From positions 62,001 through 126,000 of the forward strand of contig JAYKXP010000129.1 of assembly GCA_037176845.1 (NCBI GenBank): a DNA stretch of 64,000 bases, written 5' to 3'. The position numbers were made by a program, and so were the translations under genes. The notes under the pieces were generated by a model. The model was not told where the DNA came from and did not search any database. It worked only from the letters and a program-made list of their open reading frames with translations. This stretch comes from Paramarasmius palmivorus (Eukaryota > Basidiomycota > Agaricomycetes > Agaricales > Marasmiaceae). Positions 22,950 to 34,700 of the stretch are shown here, one piece after another (within the stretch, counting starts at the first letter, position 1; the number at the start of each line of letters is the position of its first letter).

Positions 22950-23265
22950 GCAAGAACGAGAGAAAATGTGAAGATGGTACGAGTTTTTGGTAAAACAGCG
23001 AGCGTGATCCCTTGCGAAGCCCAGAATGTCCCAAACGCGAACAGTCTGATCTATTGACGCTGAGACGACAAGATCATCCTTTGGATGGAAGAAGGCAGAC
23101 ATAACATAATGCGAATGGCCCGTTAAAAAGGCAATGCAGTCACGGGAAGTACTGTTGTAGATTCGTCTGAAGTCGATATCTGAGACAAGATGAGAATAGG
23201 ATCGACAGCAATAGTAGTGTTCACTGACAATCCATGGGATTTCGTGAGGAAACTGTACAGTTCTG
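22950..23265 (-). pseudogene. Coatomer alpha (COPA) fragment, 3' piece
   Basis: The minus strand reads [16 protein letters not shown], then (after a retained intron-like gap and about 10 missing bases) [20 protein letters not shown], then [16 protein letters not shown] and DQTVRVWDI. This is the order of the WD40 blades of coatomer subunit alpha, the COPI coat protein. The frame breaks at the SASDDQT segment (deletion) and again after VWDI. It ends abruptly near 22,955. The normally preceding COPA sequence is found 1.6 kb away, on the other side of a hydantoinase piece. Confidence 0.82.
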
Positions 23266-23267
23266 AC

Positions 23268-24650
23268 ATAGGGGCCGACCGAGTCTGGGCCAATGGTGAA
23301 GCGAGGCTCGGTATCGTGTTGACGGATGATAGAACCGCCACCGAGGCATGCTGTTGAAGATATAGTCAGTATCGACGGCTTCTTGAGAAGTGGTAAGGGG
23401 CTAACCTCTTCACATCAGGACACGAAAAGTTCATCCGAACGCCAGCAATCTCGGTTATTGCCGCTGCTTGTCGCGGAAGACCACTTGGAAGCAACATACC
23501 GACGTCTGTTGTAATATGTGAACTGGGCCGACCTCGAAGACGAAGGAAAAGACCAACCAGTAGTAGTACCACATGTATCGACAACGAGCATGCTCTCCCT
23601 GTTCGAATTGGCTTCGCCTGAGCCAGCTCCCTTGACTAGGAATCCCGCGCCACACATTGAGTTGGTAGGTCCACCATTGAACGTGCGTATAGGTAGACGG
23701 GCTGCATCAGCAGCTTGAAGGATTGTACCATCGTTTTGGGTCAGGGAGCCCGGACACGACAGCTGTAAGCGGCGGTGGATAGCAGCTTGGAATTGGGATA
23801 TGGTGTGACGGGCAAAGGCGAGGATAGAGGCATTCAGAATGGCTGCATTTTCACGCTCGATAAAGCCTAGGTTGGCAACTGCAGAGATCGTCAACTTGAT
23901 ATTGATGGTAGGAAGAATGACAGTGGTATATTACCTTCCTTGGAAAGAACAACTTCCGCTTCCGGATAATACTTCTTGACCCATTCGCCGCAGGTGCAAA
24001 GATACCATTGACAACGACAGACCGGATGCCTGCGGCTCTAATCTTCTCGCATTCTCCGCGGACTTGATCTTCGTTCACATCTCGAATGATTTGTCCGTCA
24101 ATTTCGAAACCACCGTCCAGGAAACCGCAGTAAGCACATATAATGCTGCGAAGATCGGACGGGCCAATCGACTGCAGGAGGAATAGAGTGAGAAAACGGA
24201 CCACAAAGACGAAGTACGGCGACAGGTGCAAGACGTGGATGGCGTTGATGAAGTGCTGATAGGTATGCAGTTAGCGTCATGTTCGGTGGGTGTTATGAAT
24301 ACACACTGTGGTACCAACGGTGACACTTGGCAATACTTTTTGCGTCGACTTCAGCATATTCGAGTAGAGTCTTGGTCACATTCTCGATGCCTTCACTTGG
24401 ATTTACTGTTGTTGGTGACTTGTGCCTGCCAAAAACATGAGCTATACCCCAACAGCCAACTAGTGGTCGAGCATGATGAACCACGACTGGACCCCTCGAT
24501 TCGGCGAAGATGTAGAGACAGGATCTAGGAGCACGGCATCCGTCTGGGGATCCAAGTTAGCTTTCGACCATGTCGTATGGACTGCCCACGTACATTAGTT
24601 CCACCAGCATCGACATCGATTCGTAGGTAGGGCTTTGCTGCTGACATCAT
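23268..24650 (-). pseudogene. Hydantoinase/5-oxoprolinase (HyuA-type) fragment, broken
   Basis: The piece starts with an intact-looking N-terminus (MSAAKPYLRIDVDAGGTN, then TDAVLLDP after an intron), the nucleotide-binding start of HyuA proteins. Next are NPSEGIENVTKTLLEYAEVD, a shifted VTVGTTV, GFEIDGQIIRDVNEDQVRGE, a split ANLGFIERENAAILNASI, LTQNDGTILQAADAARLPIR, SGLPRQAAAITEIAGVRMNF and [25 protein letters not shown]. Several reading-frame changes occur without splice sites (near 24,330, 24,270, 23,900 and 23,560), and the expected downstream half is missing. Introns are retained, so this is a DNA-level copy, not a retrocopy. It is joined directly to COPA sequence at about 23,268. Confidence 0.82.
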
Positions 24651-24836
24651 GACTGGATATGTAGGTACCTCGATGTGCCTGGCTTTTGCGATATCGTTCG
24701 AGTCGTTCTATTTTTCTGGTCCTGATATCGAAGGACCTTGATAAACGGTTCCTGGGAATTGAACGGCATTCCGAATGGGTGAGGATCTGAATTTCCGAAG
24801 ATTCCGTAGTCTGGTTGGGCCTGGTTGGGTGACGTG
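24651..24836 (-). other. Unassigned link in the gene-fragment mosaic
   Basis: About 185 bp lie between COPA (...CLFTLHGH) and the hydantoinase start codon. One frame is open and reads QPDYGIFGNSDPHPFGMPFN, SQEPFIKVLRYQDQK. It could be hydantoinase 5' leader or a piece of a fourth gene. Not identified. Confidence 0.4.
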
Positions 24837-25192
24837 TCCGTGTAGGGTGAAAAGACATCGTCGATTTTGAGGACGTATATCTAGAAAGGTGCTCAATCAA
24901 GTAAAGTAACAGCAATATACCACATACCCCAAACTCTGGTTTTGCAGTAGTCACCAACGAAGCCCTACTTGGATGAAAGTGAACACCTCGCACAGCTCCT
25001 TCAAAGGGATTTCGAACACGACCAAGAGTTAGGAAGCGCGCGACATGCCTTCATGTTCGTCAAAACGATCAACTAAGACTCCCATTCGATAATTCTACAA
25101 CTGAACACTTCCATTGTGCTAAGCCGCTGCTAGCAAAGGTTAAGTTGGGTGGAATGCAAGCCTTGAAAACCGATGTTAGCCGGAAGACGAAT
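24837..25192 (-). pseudogene. Coatomer alpha (COPA) fragment, 5' piece
   Basis: The minus strand reads HNGSVQL*NYRMGVLVDRFD EHEG (with TAG stops where Ser/Leu and Trp codons are expected), then after a GC-AG-type gap AVRGVHFHPSRASLVTTA, a further retained intron, and DIRPQNRRCLFTLHGH. These are consecutive COPA WD40 segments. The continuation (YVRTVQF...) is at 23,265, so only about two or three residues are missing across the hydantoinase insertion. Confidence 0.82.
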
Positions 25193-25204
25193 TGATTGTT
25201 ACGA

Positions 25205-25650
25205 GACGAGCCTGTGAAGGTCGGCTATTAGACTGGCCCAAATGGCGATCTTGACCTATGAAAAACAGTCGAATGTTAACATTGGGGTAGACGCTCCAAG
25301 AGGGGTGTAATCACTGGTAAACGTGCCACTTCTTCGATTTGAGCTTCTGCTGCGTGGATTTCAACTATCGAACAAACTTTTTGTCAGAGTGATACATGAG
25401 CCGCTTCGAGAAAGACTCACAGAGTTTTGCTTCGACTGATATTTGGCAACTTTGCTCCCTGTCTTCCTCAACCTCAACTCTGATAACTGCTCCTCATTTC
25501 TCAGACCGTTCCTGATGTTGTACGGGTCGGCGTCTACAACAACGCATCCTACCTACGGGTGAATTCTCCAGGTCGTAAGCCTTGTCATTTGAGTCAATGG
25601 CATCGGTGCTGCCGTTAGATGCATTCAAAGACAGATTTAGTCTTATATTC
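25205..25650 (-). pseudogene. CDF-type cation efflux transporter fragment
   Basis: Exon-like blocks on the minus strand read NASNGSTDAIDSNDKAYDLE, DADPYNIRNGLRNEEQLSEL, RKTGSKVAKYQSKQNS, EIHAAEAQIEEVARLP and, after a retained intron, VKIAIWASLIA. This is the cytosolic N-terminal region and start of the first membrane helix of fungal cation diffusion facilitator (mitochondrial or Mn/Zn transporter) proteins. The sequence stops matching immediately after LIA at about 25,222 and passes into COPA sequence. No membrane domain remains. Confidence 0.7.
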
Positions 25651-25787
25651 GGGGTATAACAAGACATTAATGGGAGATACCGAACGAAGGACGAAACTTA
25701 CCTCAACTCTGAGTAGTGCCCTGGTTTCGTAGTATATGGTCTATGAGCGGCTTGAAGAAACACTGCGAGCGATGCAAGGCATACAAT

Positions 25788-25837
25788 GAATTGACCAGAT
25801 TCGCCGGGGATATATAACGCAACGTCATCCCCACTGG
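25788..25837 (+). repeat. 50-bp direct repeat, copy 1
   Basis: The sequence from gaattgaccagattcgccg to cccactgga recurs at 25,989-26,038 with a single base difference over about 50 bp, then diverges. The spacing is 201 bp. Confidence 0.75.
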
Positions 25838-25988
25838 AACGTTCATCATAGCCACGAAACGCAAGAGTGCTCCCGAGCGCATTATTTGACCCTAGAAAAC
25901 CTTCACAACGAGCGTTGATGGCGGCATCATACGGTAGGCGGGCCCATTTATCGACAAGAGTGGGGAAGCTGAGCGTTGTGAGCACAGT

Positions 25989-26038
25989 GAATTGACCAGA
26001 TTCGCCGAGGATATATAACGCAACGTCATCCCCACTGG
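25989..26038 (+). repeat. 50-bp direct repeat, copy 2
   Basis: Second copy of the repeat at 25,788-25,837, in the same orientation. Weaker similarity (agccacg/agccgtg, cgcaagagtgctc/cgcaggtgctc) continues for a further 40 bp. Confidence 0.75.
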
Positions 26039-29000
26039 ATCATCCACTGTAGCCGTGTTGAACGCAGGTGCTCTCGAAGCTGTAATGGACGAGGGGAAGA
26101 AAGACGAAGGGCGATTAGATAATCATTGGATAAGCGATTATTCCCTGTACGGCTTCATATCGGCTGTGGACCCACTAAAACCCAACTAAAATCCCAGATT
26201 CCCGTGTCCGGTCTTGCTAGAGATTTTGCTCGTTGTGAAGAGAGCCTTTCCATGTCTTTGGGCAGCACTTCTCACTTCCATATGGTTACGTTGCATTGTA
26301 GGCGGTCGAACGGTGTTGGATTAAATTTCGGTTTTGGTGTGTTGATATTCACCTCCTTGAATAATTCTCATTCCTCTGCTTCCAGGTTAAGTACGCTGCC
26401 TCAGATATCAGGGTGCGATAGAAGTGCAACAGTCCAGGGTTTCTTGGTTTACGCATTGTCCCGGTCTGTAGGAACTGGAGGTGAAGTACATGTACATTCT
26501 GTCGCCGGATTCGCGACTTTGAAGCCCTAGTTGAACCAATGACATCCTTCTAGGCTTGTTGAGCGGCGTGTTTGACCTTGAGAGTGCTGTAAACGATGGT
26601 ACCAAAGATGAGATCGTCATCAGAGCCGCAGCGGAACCTTGTTTTTCCGCTACTCCCAGCATTCCCTTTTCCTCAGCGCTCTCTACATTCCCCTCTTCAA
26701 CGCTGACCTCAACAGAGAATACAAAGCCGTCTAGATCTCAGAAAATACATCCAGCCGGTCTAAAAAAACCATCCGCCAACGCGTCTAAGGCAATGTCGAT
26801 ATCCATTATCTACTCCAATCCTCTCATTCTCCCTCGAAAACAATCCCATTCACCCGGCAAATATCCACAAATCCGCTATCGTATCCTCAGAATGCGGAGT
26901 GGCAGGCTAGACCAGGTCGAAAATTGCTGCCCAACATCCATCTCTCAAACTCAGAACACCCAATGATACTCCCATTCTGCGCTATATCAGCCGGCGCTCC
27001 TCGAAGATACCATGGCAGTCATAAATTATCCCTCATACCGCAGCCATAAACTCCCGCCGAGCACTACACGATTCTGCCCGCCTCCTTTGCTCCCACCTAC
27101 TATCGACCCTTGTGGCGCCCATTCCACAAAGTCGCAAGCATACTCATGGTGGTGATGATAGACCTGCGCCACTAGATGGTTGATTGGATTGGTTGAGTTC
27201 TACGCTCTGGGTCAGCTATAACATCAGCAGCGCCTACAGCCCCTTCTCGAACTCGGGAACGATGTTTTTCGGCACCGTTTCGCTGTCATGCTATTACCCC
27301 TCCTCATGTGTAGCGCAAGGCCAGAGAATGATCGACTGATCAACAACTCCCACGTGCTATATCAACGAACGTGGTGTCTCAAGCTCTAGGAAACACCACC
27401 TGGTTCGAGTATAGGTGAACGCTCAAGAAAGATGCGCAAGGTTGAATGCAGCTACTGGTACGTCTCCGTCTCGTTATAGCGTTTCGTTTACTGACATCTC
27501 GTTCCAAGCAACAACGCATAATTATATCAAAGAAGACACATAGGAGTGGGATCGGGCTGGTGGGTGTAGTATGCCGAGATAATACGCACTGCTGAAGGCA
27601 AGCGTTCGCGATCATTTATGTTGGGAGTTGCGCTGCACTCGCTTCTCAGATTCATAAATATTCTTTAGCGGGAATGAGACATCCTTAGTCAAGGATTCAG
27701 ATGGTCAGTTTTTCTTGTCTACTATTGTCCTGTAGTTCATAGTCGTTCTCTAGGCGGACGATCTCGGGATTAAGTTCGCTACATAGACCCTTGCATTACT
27801 ATCTACGGCAATACAGCCTTTAAAAGTACACAAGGTAGCGTCTCGCTTTGATGCCTCCCGCACGTGGTACAGTATGAGGAGATGACTCGGCTGTAACAGC
27901 AGGATCTGTAAGTGGAGGATTCATTTTAGCTTTCATGTTGATGACCAGAGTTGGTACTTTAATTGTTACCTCCAAGATCACAGGGACGAGGGGATATACG
28001 AAAAAGACATAAAGGCAGAAGTTAACGCTCTAGGAATCCCTCAGTTCCATCCCGTCTTTTCCTTGTGTCGGCCAGCGATCGCGAAGACCTAGCACTCGCG
28101 CCATGCCCACTAGTAGGCTGCTCTTGCACGAGGTCTGCATCTCCGTTGAGTCGTCGAATAGTATCTCATATCTCTATATAGCATGATTATGTCTTCCCAC
28201 TGCTGGCATACAGAGTACCTGTTAGTGGTTCCCCCGGATTAGTCCGTGTTGCAACCGCCTCGACCTCGCCTTCCAATCAGTCCAGCGCAACGAGATTGCC
28301 TCTGGTTGAGCATCGATTTACCCACTGGTGTAAACCTCAACCATACGTTCACGACTGTGACATCCTTTTTCGAGGTGAACGGTTTCGGATTTTTTTCCAG
28401 CGTCATTGCCGCCTTCCACTTCATCCGACTCTAAACACACAAGGAGATATCATAATTATGAGGGTGGGAAAGCGTTTTTCACGAACTGTAGTCAACCTAC
28501 GGCCAAAGGATAAAAAGAAGATGCCCCATATCGCGTTGTTGTGAGTACTTTTCCATCGACCCTGAAGCCATCTGACACAGTTATGGGCAGGTTCGCTCCG
28601 CATCTCCGTAGATTTCAAAAAGATCGCAGGATTCAATCGCTGGTGCAACTGTGAGCCCGCGAAGGATCCCTTGGTAGTTTTGGAGTCGGAATGGTAGTCG
28701 GAAGCTCAATTACGAATCGTCTCATAGTCGCTGATGGTAGTCTTAAGATAGTGCAATACGGAATATTTCATTGCTCTCAGCGAATTCTACTCGTGTTAAT
28801 CTCATCTGCGACTTAGTCCTAGAGCTGTATTTGAATGTCACCTGGGTTTCGATTAACAGCCAGCCGATTGCACGACTCAAAACTGCGGTATCAGGAAGAC
28901 GAAAGCTGCTGACCGCATTGGGCCATAGAGATCTCAATCTTCGCAATGACCACCCCGATTTGGTGCGTGACTCGTATTGAAGCTTAATTCGTGGCTAAAA

Positions 29001-29163
29001 TTTTCCCACTACAGGTTAACGGGTGGCACACTTTTTAAAGCGCCGCATCACCAAGACAAATTTCCCCCGGAAGTGCCACACCGATTGTTGTATCCTAACG
29101 CTCGCGTCGCTCCTCTCTGCTTATTTCTTTTGCTTTCCGTCTACCTCATCCTTTCTATCATCG

Positions 29164-29966
29164 ATGCTATTGGGGGTTCAGGACACCGGAAAGTCCCCAT
29201 CCCGACTAGGCTACACGGAGGCTTGCTCAGACCACCGCGCTGAATCGCCCTACATGTAAGGTCGAGGTTTGATGTATGTCGCTGATGTGCTAATTATCGA
29301 GACAGTTCTGGCGATGATTATTCAGGGACTCAAACAAACCAGAACAACTCCAGCGTACACGGCGACAACCTCGCTTCCCCCATTCCCGCAACACCCCTTG
29401 TTCTCGTGTCTTCACGACCAGTGGATTGTACACCCAGCTCCGTGAGGCTGGTGTCCAAGATTAGACCATCTTCTCCGTCCCGGAGCCTCACCGTCCCGCC
29501 TGATGGTCTCGAGCAGTCACTCAACGAAAGGGCCCCACCAAAACCTTCACAGCCAACTCTTCCTCGAATGCGCAAATCCCGGAATTCTCAAACGGAACAG
29601 GCAACTGGGTTTCCTTCGCGCAAGCGTATGAAAGATGCTCAGGAGTTTCGTTGCCCCATATGTCCCTGGACACAAAAGCGTCGCAAAGGGCTGAGTCGAC
29701 ATATTGCCAGCCATGAACGTGACTTTCAGAACAGCCATAGCCGAGGATGGTGGTGTAAAGGAGTACCGGTCGAAGAACAGGCAAATTTCCCGTGCTTAGA
29801 GGGGGCAATTCCATATGAATTTGAAGGACATTTGTATGTTGGTGGATGCCAGGCAAACTTCTCTCGGAGGGATGGTTTGAAGAGGCATTTAACGAATCCT
29901 AATCTACAATGTGTTGGAAAAATGCCAAGCTCAGAATGGCACTTTGTCCGTGGGGTTGCCCCTTAG
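29164..29966 (+). CDS. C2H2-like zinc-finger protein, two exons
   Basis: Model join(29164..29255, 29306..29966) gives 250 residues with consistent phase; the start is MLLGVQDTGKSPSRLGY. Residues 30-130 are Ser/Pro/Asn-rich. A first finger reads FRCPICPWTQKRRKGLSRHI with ASH following, a C-x2-C-x12-H-x3-H type. About 55 residues later a degenerate finger reads GGCQANFSRRDGLKRHL with NPNLQCVG after it, i.e. C...H...C with one expected Cys replaced. It is probably a nuclear DNA-binding regulator of an agaric family. A frameshifted relative sits on the other strand at about 11 kb. Confidence 0.78.
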
Positions 29967-30774
29967 CTGGACATTTGTTTATTTTTTTAGTTATTTTTGA
30001 ATCCTTCTTCTGCAGCCAAGTTACGAAAGAGAACATTTGGTATTGGAAAGGTTGCAACCCCCACTGGGAAACTGTTTGTATACAGTATGACTTGTCACTG
30101 AGCCTCAGGTGCGGCGGAGATCTCTGCCATTACGAAAGACAATTCGAAGGACTGTCATTACCATAGTACTGGGATAAATATTCCATTCAGGTAAATGGGC
30201 AACTGCTATCTATTGTTCTAGTGTAGCATTGTGACCATGAAACGGTACCCAGAACTCCGATGTCACCGTAACTCGTACAGAGAATGGAAGATAGGAAACG
30301 TGTTTGGTTTGGCTGAGAATAAGTCGGCTAATAAGCTCGCACCTCAAACTAAGAATTGAAACAACAATTCTAGCCATTGGTTTCACTTTTATGCACATGA
30401 AAAGAACTTTGGAAAGAGAGTTATTCTTCTAGGCCTTGATAGGAACCTGGAACGGCAAATTATTCTATGGTTTTATGTTGTCAGGAAGGGACAGACATAT
30501 TTCTGGCAAAGGAAGGAAAGAGCAAGTGAAGTCATTCGAGAAATGTTTCTTTTTTATATACCATTTCTAAGCGACATATCTTTCATGAAATTAGCGACAC
30601 CCAGGTTTCCATCAGAAAACTCGTTCCGCTTGTCGTTAATATTAATATTTTAGGTCTTGAGTTTACGAGAGTTTATGCCATAAGCGCCTCCCACGACAGG
30701 CTATCAAAGCGTAATGAAGCGTATAAGAAACCGAAGGCTAGGTTGGACCAGTAGTGTCCCTTTTTTCCTCAGCC
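29967..30774. other. Intergenic region, no gene seen
   Basis: AT-rich sequence (attaatattaatatttt near 30,640) with short frames only. It probably holds the 3' end of the zinc-finger gene and the promoter of the next gene. Confidence 0.5.
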
Positions 30775-31603
30775 ATGACCTCTCCATCGCATCCTGTGAG
30801 TATAAGGTGCTAGGTCTAAGAAGCATGCTGACTGAAAGCTAAATCAGGTGAATCCTCGAGCGCTCTGTTCGACGCCAGACATCATATCTCAATTCCCAGT
30901 TCCCCACTCCAGTGGCCTTAGATATCAACAAAGTCTTCCTCTTCTGCAAGAAGGGAGAATCGCATGTAGGACATCCAGTGCCATGCGAGTTGATGAAGGG
31001 CTCCCGAGTCGCGATGAGGTATCCGACACGGGCTCAAATGACTGGCGGACATACATCCACACAGAGAATTTCTCGGGATCCACATTTGATCAACGTCAAC
31101 GGTCCCCCTCCACTTCAGAAGCTGCCGGGAAGAATATACCATTTTCCCCAGCTCTATCACAATCTTCTTGCCTCTTCGCCCGATCCAGTCGTTCACTGCC
31201 ACCGGCTCCTCGTCCAGTGCCACCGGCTCCTCGTCCAGTGCCACCGGCTCCCTGCCAAGCGCCTCCTGTTCCTAACCTCGAACTGAAAACACCATACTAT
31301 TCGATCTGGCCTGCTACCCTCAGCACATCGCCCCAACAACAATGCGCGTATGCACATACGACTAGTGGTAAAGTTAAAATTGACGCCCCCATCTATTTCG
31401 ATGGGCGAGATGCAGGCTGGGTAACAGGCATAACAAGTCATGTCGGACGTTTTGTGATCCTAGAAATTTATATCCATGATCATTTTACCAACGTTATATT
31501 CCATGCTGCCGACGTCGATTTCCCCTTGCGCTGCTGGATAGATCACATGCGTAAATGGGCAATGGGTCCAAAGGTTCGAATCTACTGCAATTTAAACAGG
31601 TAG
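30775..31603 (+). CDS. Proline-rich protein of unknown function
   Basis: Model join(30775..30795, 30848..31603), first exon MTSPSHP then VNPRALCSTPD, gives about 258 residues. The N-terminal half is Ser-rich and disordered. At about 31,195-31,260 three copies of a 21-nt unit encode a VPPAPRP-type repeat. The C-terminal 90 residues look folded: KVKIDAPIYFDGRDAGWVTG, HVGRFVILEIYIHDHFTN, and CWIDHMRKWAMGPKVRIY. No family is recognised. The gene ends 182 bp from the convergent transposase gene and may belong to the same element, but nothing proves it. Confidence 0.6.
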
Positions 31604-31784
31604 CCTATACTAGACATGGCTGTTCCATTATATCATTATGCACTGGCACACCCAGCTATATTCCCATTAATATTTTTGTACTTCTTGGGCCACGTTTCTG
31701 TCTACTACTACAACCGCTGAAGGCTTTCTTGGACAAAAACATCATCTATAGAACCTGTACCAATACCTATACTATACACCAAAT

Positions 31785-34700
31785 TCATGTTCTTGACAGA
31801 TCGCAGAACACAGAACGCTGATGAGAAAAATCAAACCGAGCAGCATGTCCAATGATACATTCCAGGGTAACGCAGTCAACGGTCGATTTGCTTTCGGAGG
31901 AGAATGTCTTTGCCGGGAAATCAGGATAGCGTCCAAAGGGATCATATATCGAGGGCTGGATGGGAAGGTATTGGCGCACATGAAAATGTAGAAGGCCTCC
32001 GATGCACTCGATACGTTCGATACGACCAGGGACAGGCTCGGTGCTTGAATGCGAGCGATAAAAAACAATGGCATTTCCTTCGTGGGTAGCGCTAGGTGAA
32101 AAGTAAACATCGCCGCGTCGAACATAAGCTGGATGGGAGCCTTGGAATTCGCATTCCTCTGGAATTGGTATCGAATTTGCGGGAATAAACGACTTGTCAA
32201 AAAGAGATTTGACTTCTTTGATAGCTTCAGGACAATCAGGACGACGAAGCCACCGACGGATATTCCCTACACGTGTCTGAGATCTCATAATTGTACCTTC
32301 AAGCAAACCTAAGATGACAGTTAAGAGTAGCCGGCAGAGTAGCTGCGAGAGGAGCTTACCACCAATCTGATCATTTGTGTTGATTTTTTGCAAAGCGCCT
32401 ATGACTCGTTCGAAGGGGAAGCACCACCAGGAATGAACTGGACCAAAGAGAACCAAGAAATCGAATATATGGCAGGCGGCGTGAGTGTTTGGTCGCGGAA
32501 TTGATTCGTAGGTATGTGGATACAACTTCCGGAGATTCTCTATCCAATGCGCGATATGTCTACGATAAGCTAATGTTCGTTGAGTAGACATTGTGTCCTT
32601 GCAGGCGATTATTGTAGCCTGAAACAAGGCCATCGTATGATCAAGGGCAGCGGTGAGTAGACCTTGGTCCGAGTCATCTTCAGGTGGCGGAGAGCCATCA
32701 AGGTCTCCCCACAGCGTAATTAACGCAATGGGTAAATAAACGCCACTGAGGGTACGCCACTCGTCAGCTTTGATGCTGCCAGCACTGGCTTCTCCGTAAT
32801 TCTTTGGGACGGAGTTGACCCAGGATGGTTTGATCGTTTCTCTGATGACATTCTGAATATATCCGAGTATTTCTGGTGAAGTGGTCGGGATGACGCGTGG
32901 TTGGCAGCTCAGGTCTCTTTTGAGGCGCTAAAGGTGGCAGTGAGCGGCGTTAAGAAGATCAGTCCGAGAGGAGACCTACCCAATTCAACAGTACTGCGAT
33001 GCAGTGGTTTTTGTCATATACCGGCCTTCCTTGAGGAAACGTAATTTTTTCGCGATCCTTGGACTTGGATTTGCGCTGCATGCGATGGACATAAAGACTC
33101 GAGATCGGTGTCTGTCCCTCTACAGTGCCAGGGTATAAACCTAGCGACCAGGCAACATAGCGAAGCGTCGGCCTAGTTCCGACGTTCTCCAGGCGTGTCC
33201 ACACCTCGTTTAAGGTCATAGACCGGTCACCTTCGAGAGCTAAAGAAAGGCCTTCGTGGATTTTGCCTATTTTTGGGATGTGAGGCTGTGCCACTCTACA
33301 ATCGACGGGGGCATCTTCAGGACTGTATGGAACCCAAGGCCAGTCGAATGCGTGCTTAAAACCATCAGGAGTTAGCTTTTTGGCTGAAGCGTCGAAGCGG
33401 AGAACATGTCTGCAGTGATAATGAACTAAACCTTCCAACAGGCAGTGCATACTGTCAACTACGAGCATCCGCGTTGGATCCCAGTAATCTAGGTCCCACA
33501 TGGAGGTCCACCGAACGCCGTAGTTCTCGAATATATGCTTTCTCTCTTGTAATGTTTTGGCCTCCTTCCACTTATTTGCCCATGACCTAAGTTGTTTGCA
33601 ATCCCTCGGTTTCCAGAGGCTACGGTCCGTGTTGAATATCTGGTCTTTTCCAGAGAGATTACAGCGACTGCAGATGAAGATCGCAGAATTGTGACCTTGT
33701 AACCCCGCCACTTTACGAGCAGCGGGAAGATCGTTGATGGAAAGAACCACAGCGGATTCCACAGTAACAGCAGCGTTCGAATCTGCGGTGCGCGATAGCC
33801 TGATGCCTGGACGCCATGCACGTCGGAACTGCTGAGTAATAGGCCTAAGGAAGTGATCAACTTCGTCTACCGAAGGCTCGTGAGGGCCTGGGATGACACC
33901 CGCGATGTACATGAACTCAGGAAGGTACCGTATGCTGGGGTCCAGGGCAAGATTGGCAGCAGATATGATACCAATCGAGTTGTGATTTCCTCTCCTCGTA
34001 TTCCCGTTCGGATTAAAAAAGTCCATGTGAAGTGCAAAAGCAAGTCGTATTTTATCTCCGCGTTTGACGAAAAGCTTTTTGTCGGGCCCGCGGAATTCTC
34101 GCATAAACTCAGCCTCAAAAACGTTATGGACAGTCGAAGGTACTTTGGCATCGCGGATAGACTCCAGGGCGACGTCAGTGGCACGTTTCGATTGTTCAAC
34201 GTAAATGGGGTCTGCAAGACAACGAGCAAGGTAATCCGCGAAGGAGCTAACCAGATACGGTTTAACAGGCTGGAGGGTACCGTTCGGCCGAGATACTAAT
34301 AGATCGGCGCCGCACACCGTTGTGCCCATTTCTCCCACTATCTCGCCACTGCAGCGTTCCGGGTATGTCGGAAACTCTGTATCCTTGAAAGCAAGGGGAG
34401 GATGCGTGGCACTACACACAGGGCATGTGGCGTACAGCTCCAGTTTGCCTTCGACGTTGAAATCACGCAGAGCCTCGTGCAGTGTATTGGGGAGGTTCTT
34501 CAATACCTCATCTTGTGCATCACTAAGACCGTCCTGACGGAGTGCGCTATGGGACATTACCATGCGGACTAACAGTATAGCCACACGCAATACGAAGTTG
34601 ACGTGAATAATGGACATGCCCATGACCATGTTGCACACGACAGCAAGGACAATAATCACTTGGCTGATCCCGTTATAGAGATCGATCGGTAAAGAATATA

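Larger units (their letters stand above)
25651..29163. other. Long gene-poor interval
   Basis: No gene is supported over 3.5 kb. A minus-strand frame at 25,698-25,985 (STLAFRGYDERSSGDDVALY) may be another gene fragment upstream of the mosaic, but I cannot name it. A short direct repeat lies at 25.79 and 25.99 kb. Plus-strand frame 26,556-26,966 is Ser/Pro-rich without a domain. From 27,000 to 28,700 only short frames are present, some with gtaagt-like strings but no connected exons. Confidence 0.4.

Noticed and set aside
24595..24993. A 132-residue open frame that looked like one protein
   Set aside because: It runs through a retained intron and two different gene fragments (COPA and the start of the hydantoinase region); the matches lie in several frames, so it is not a gene.
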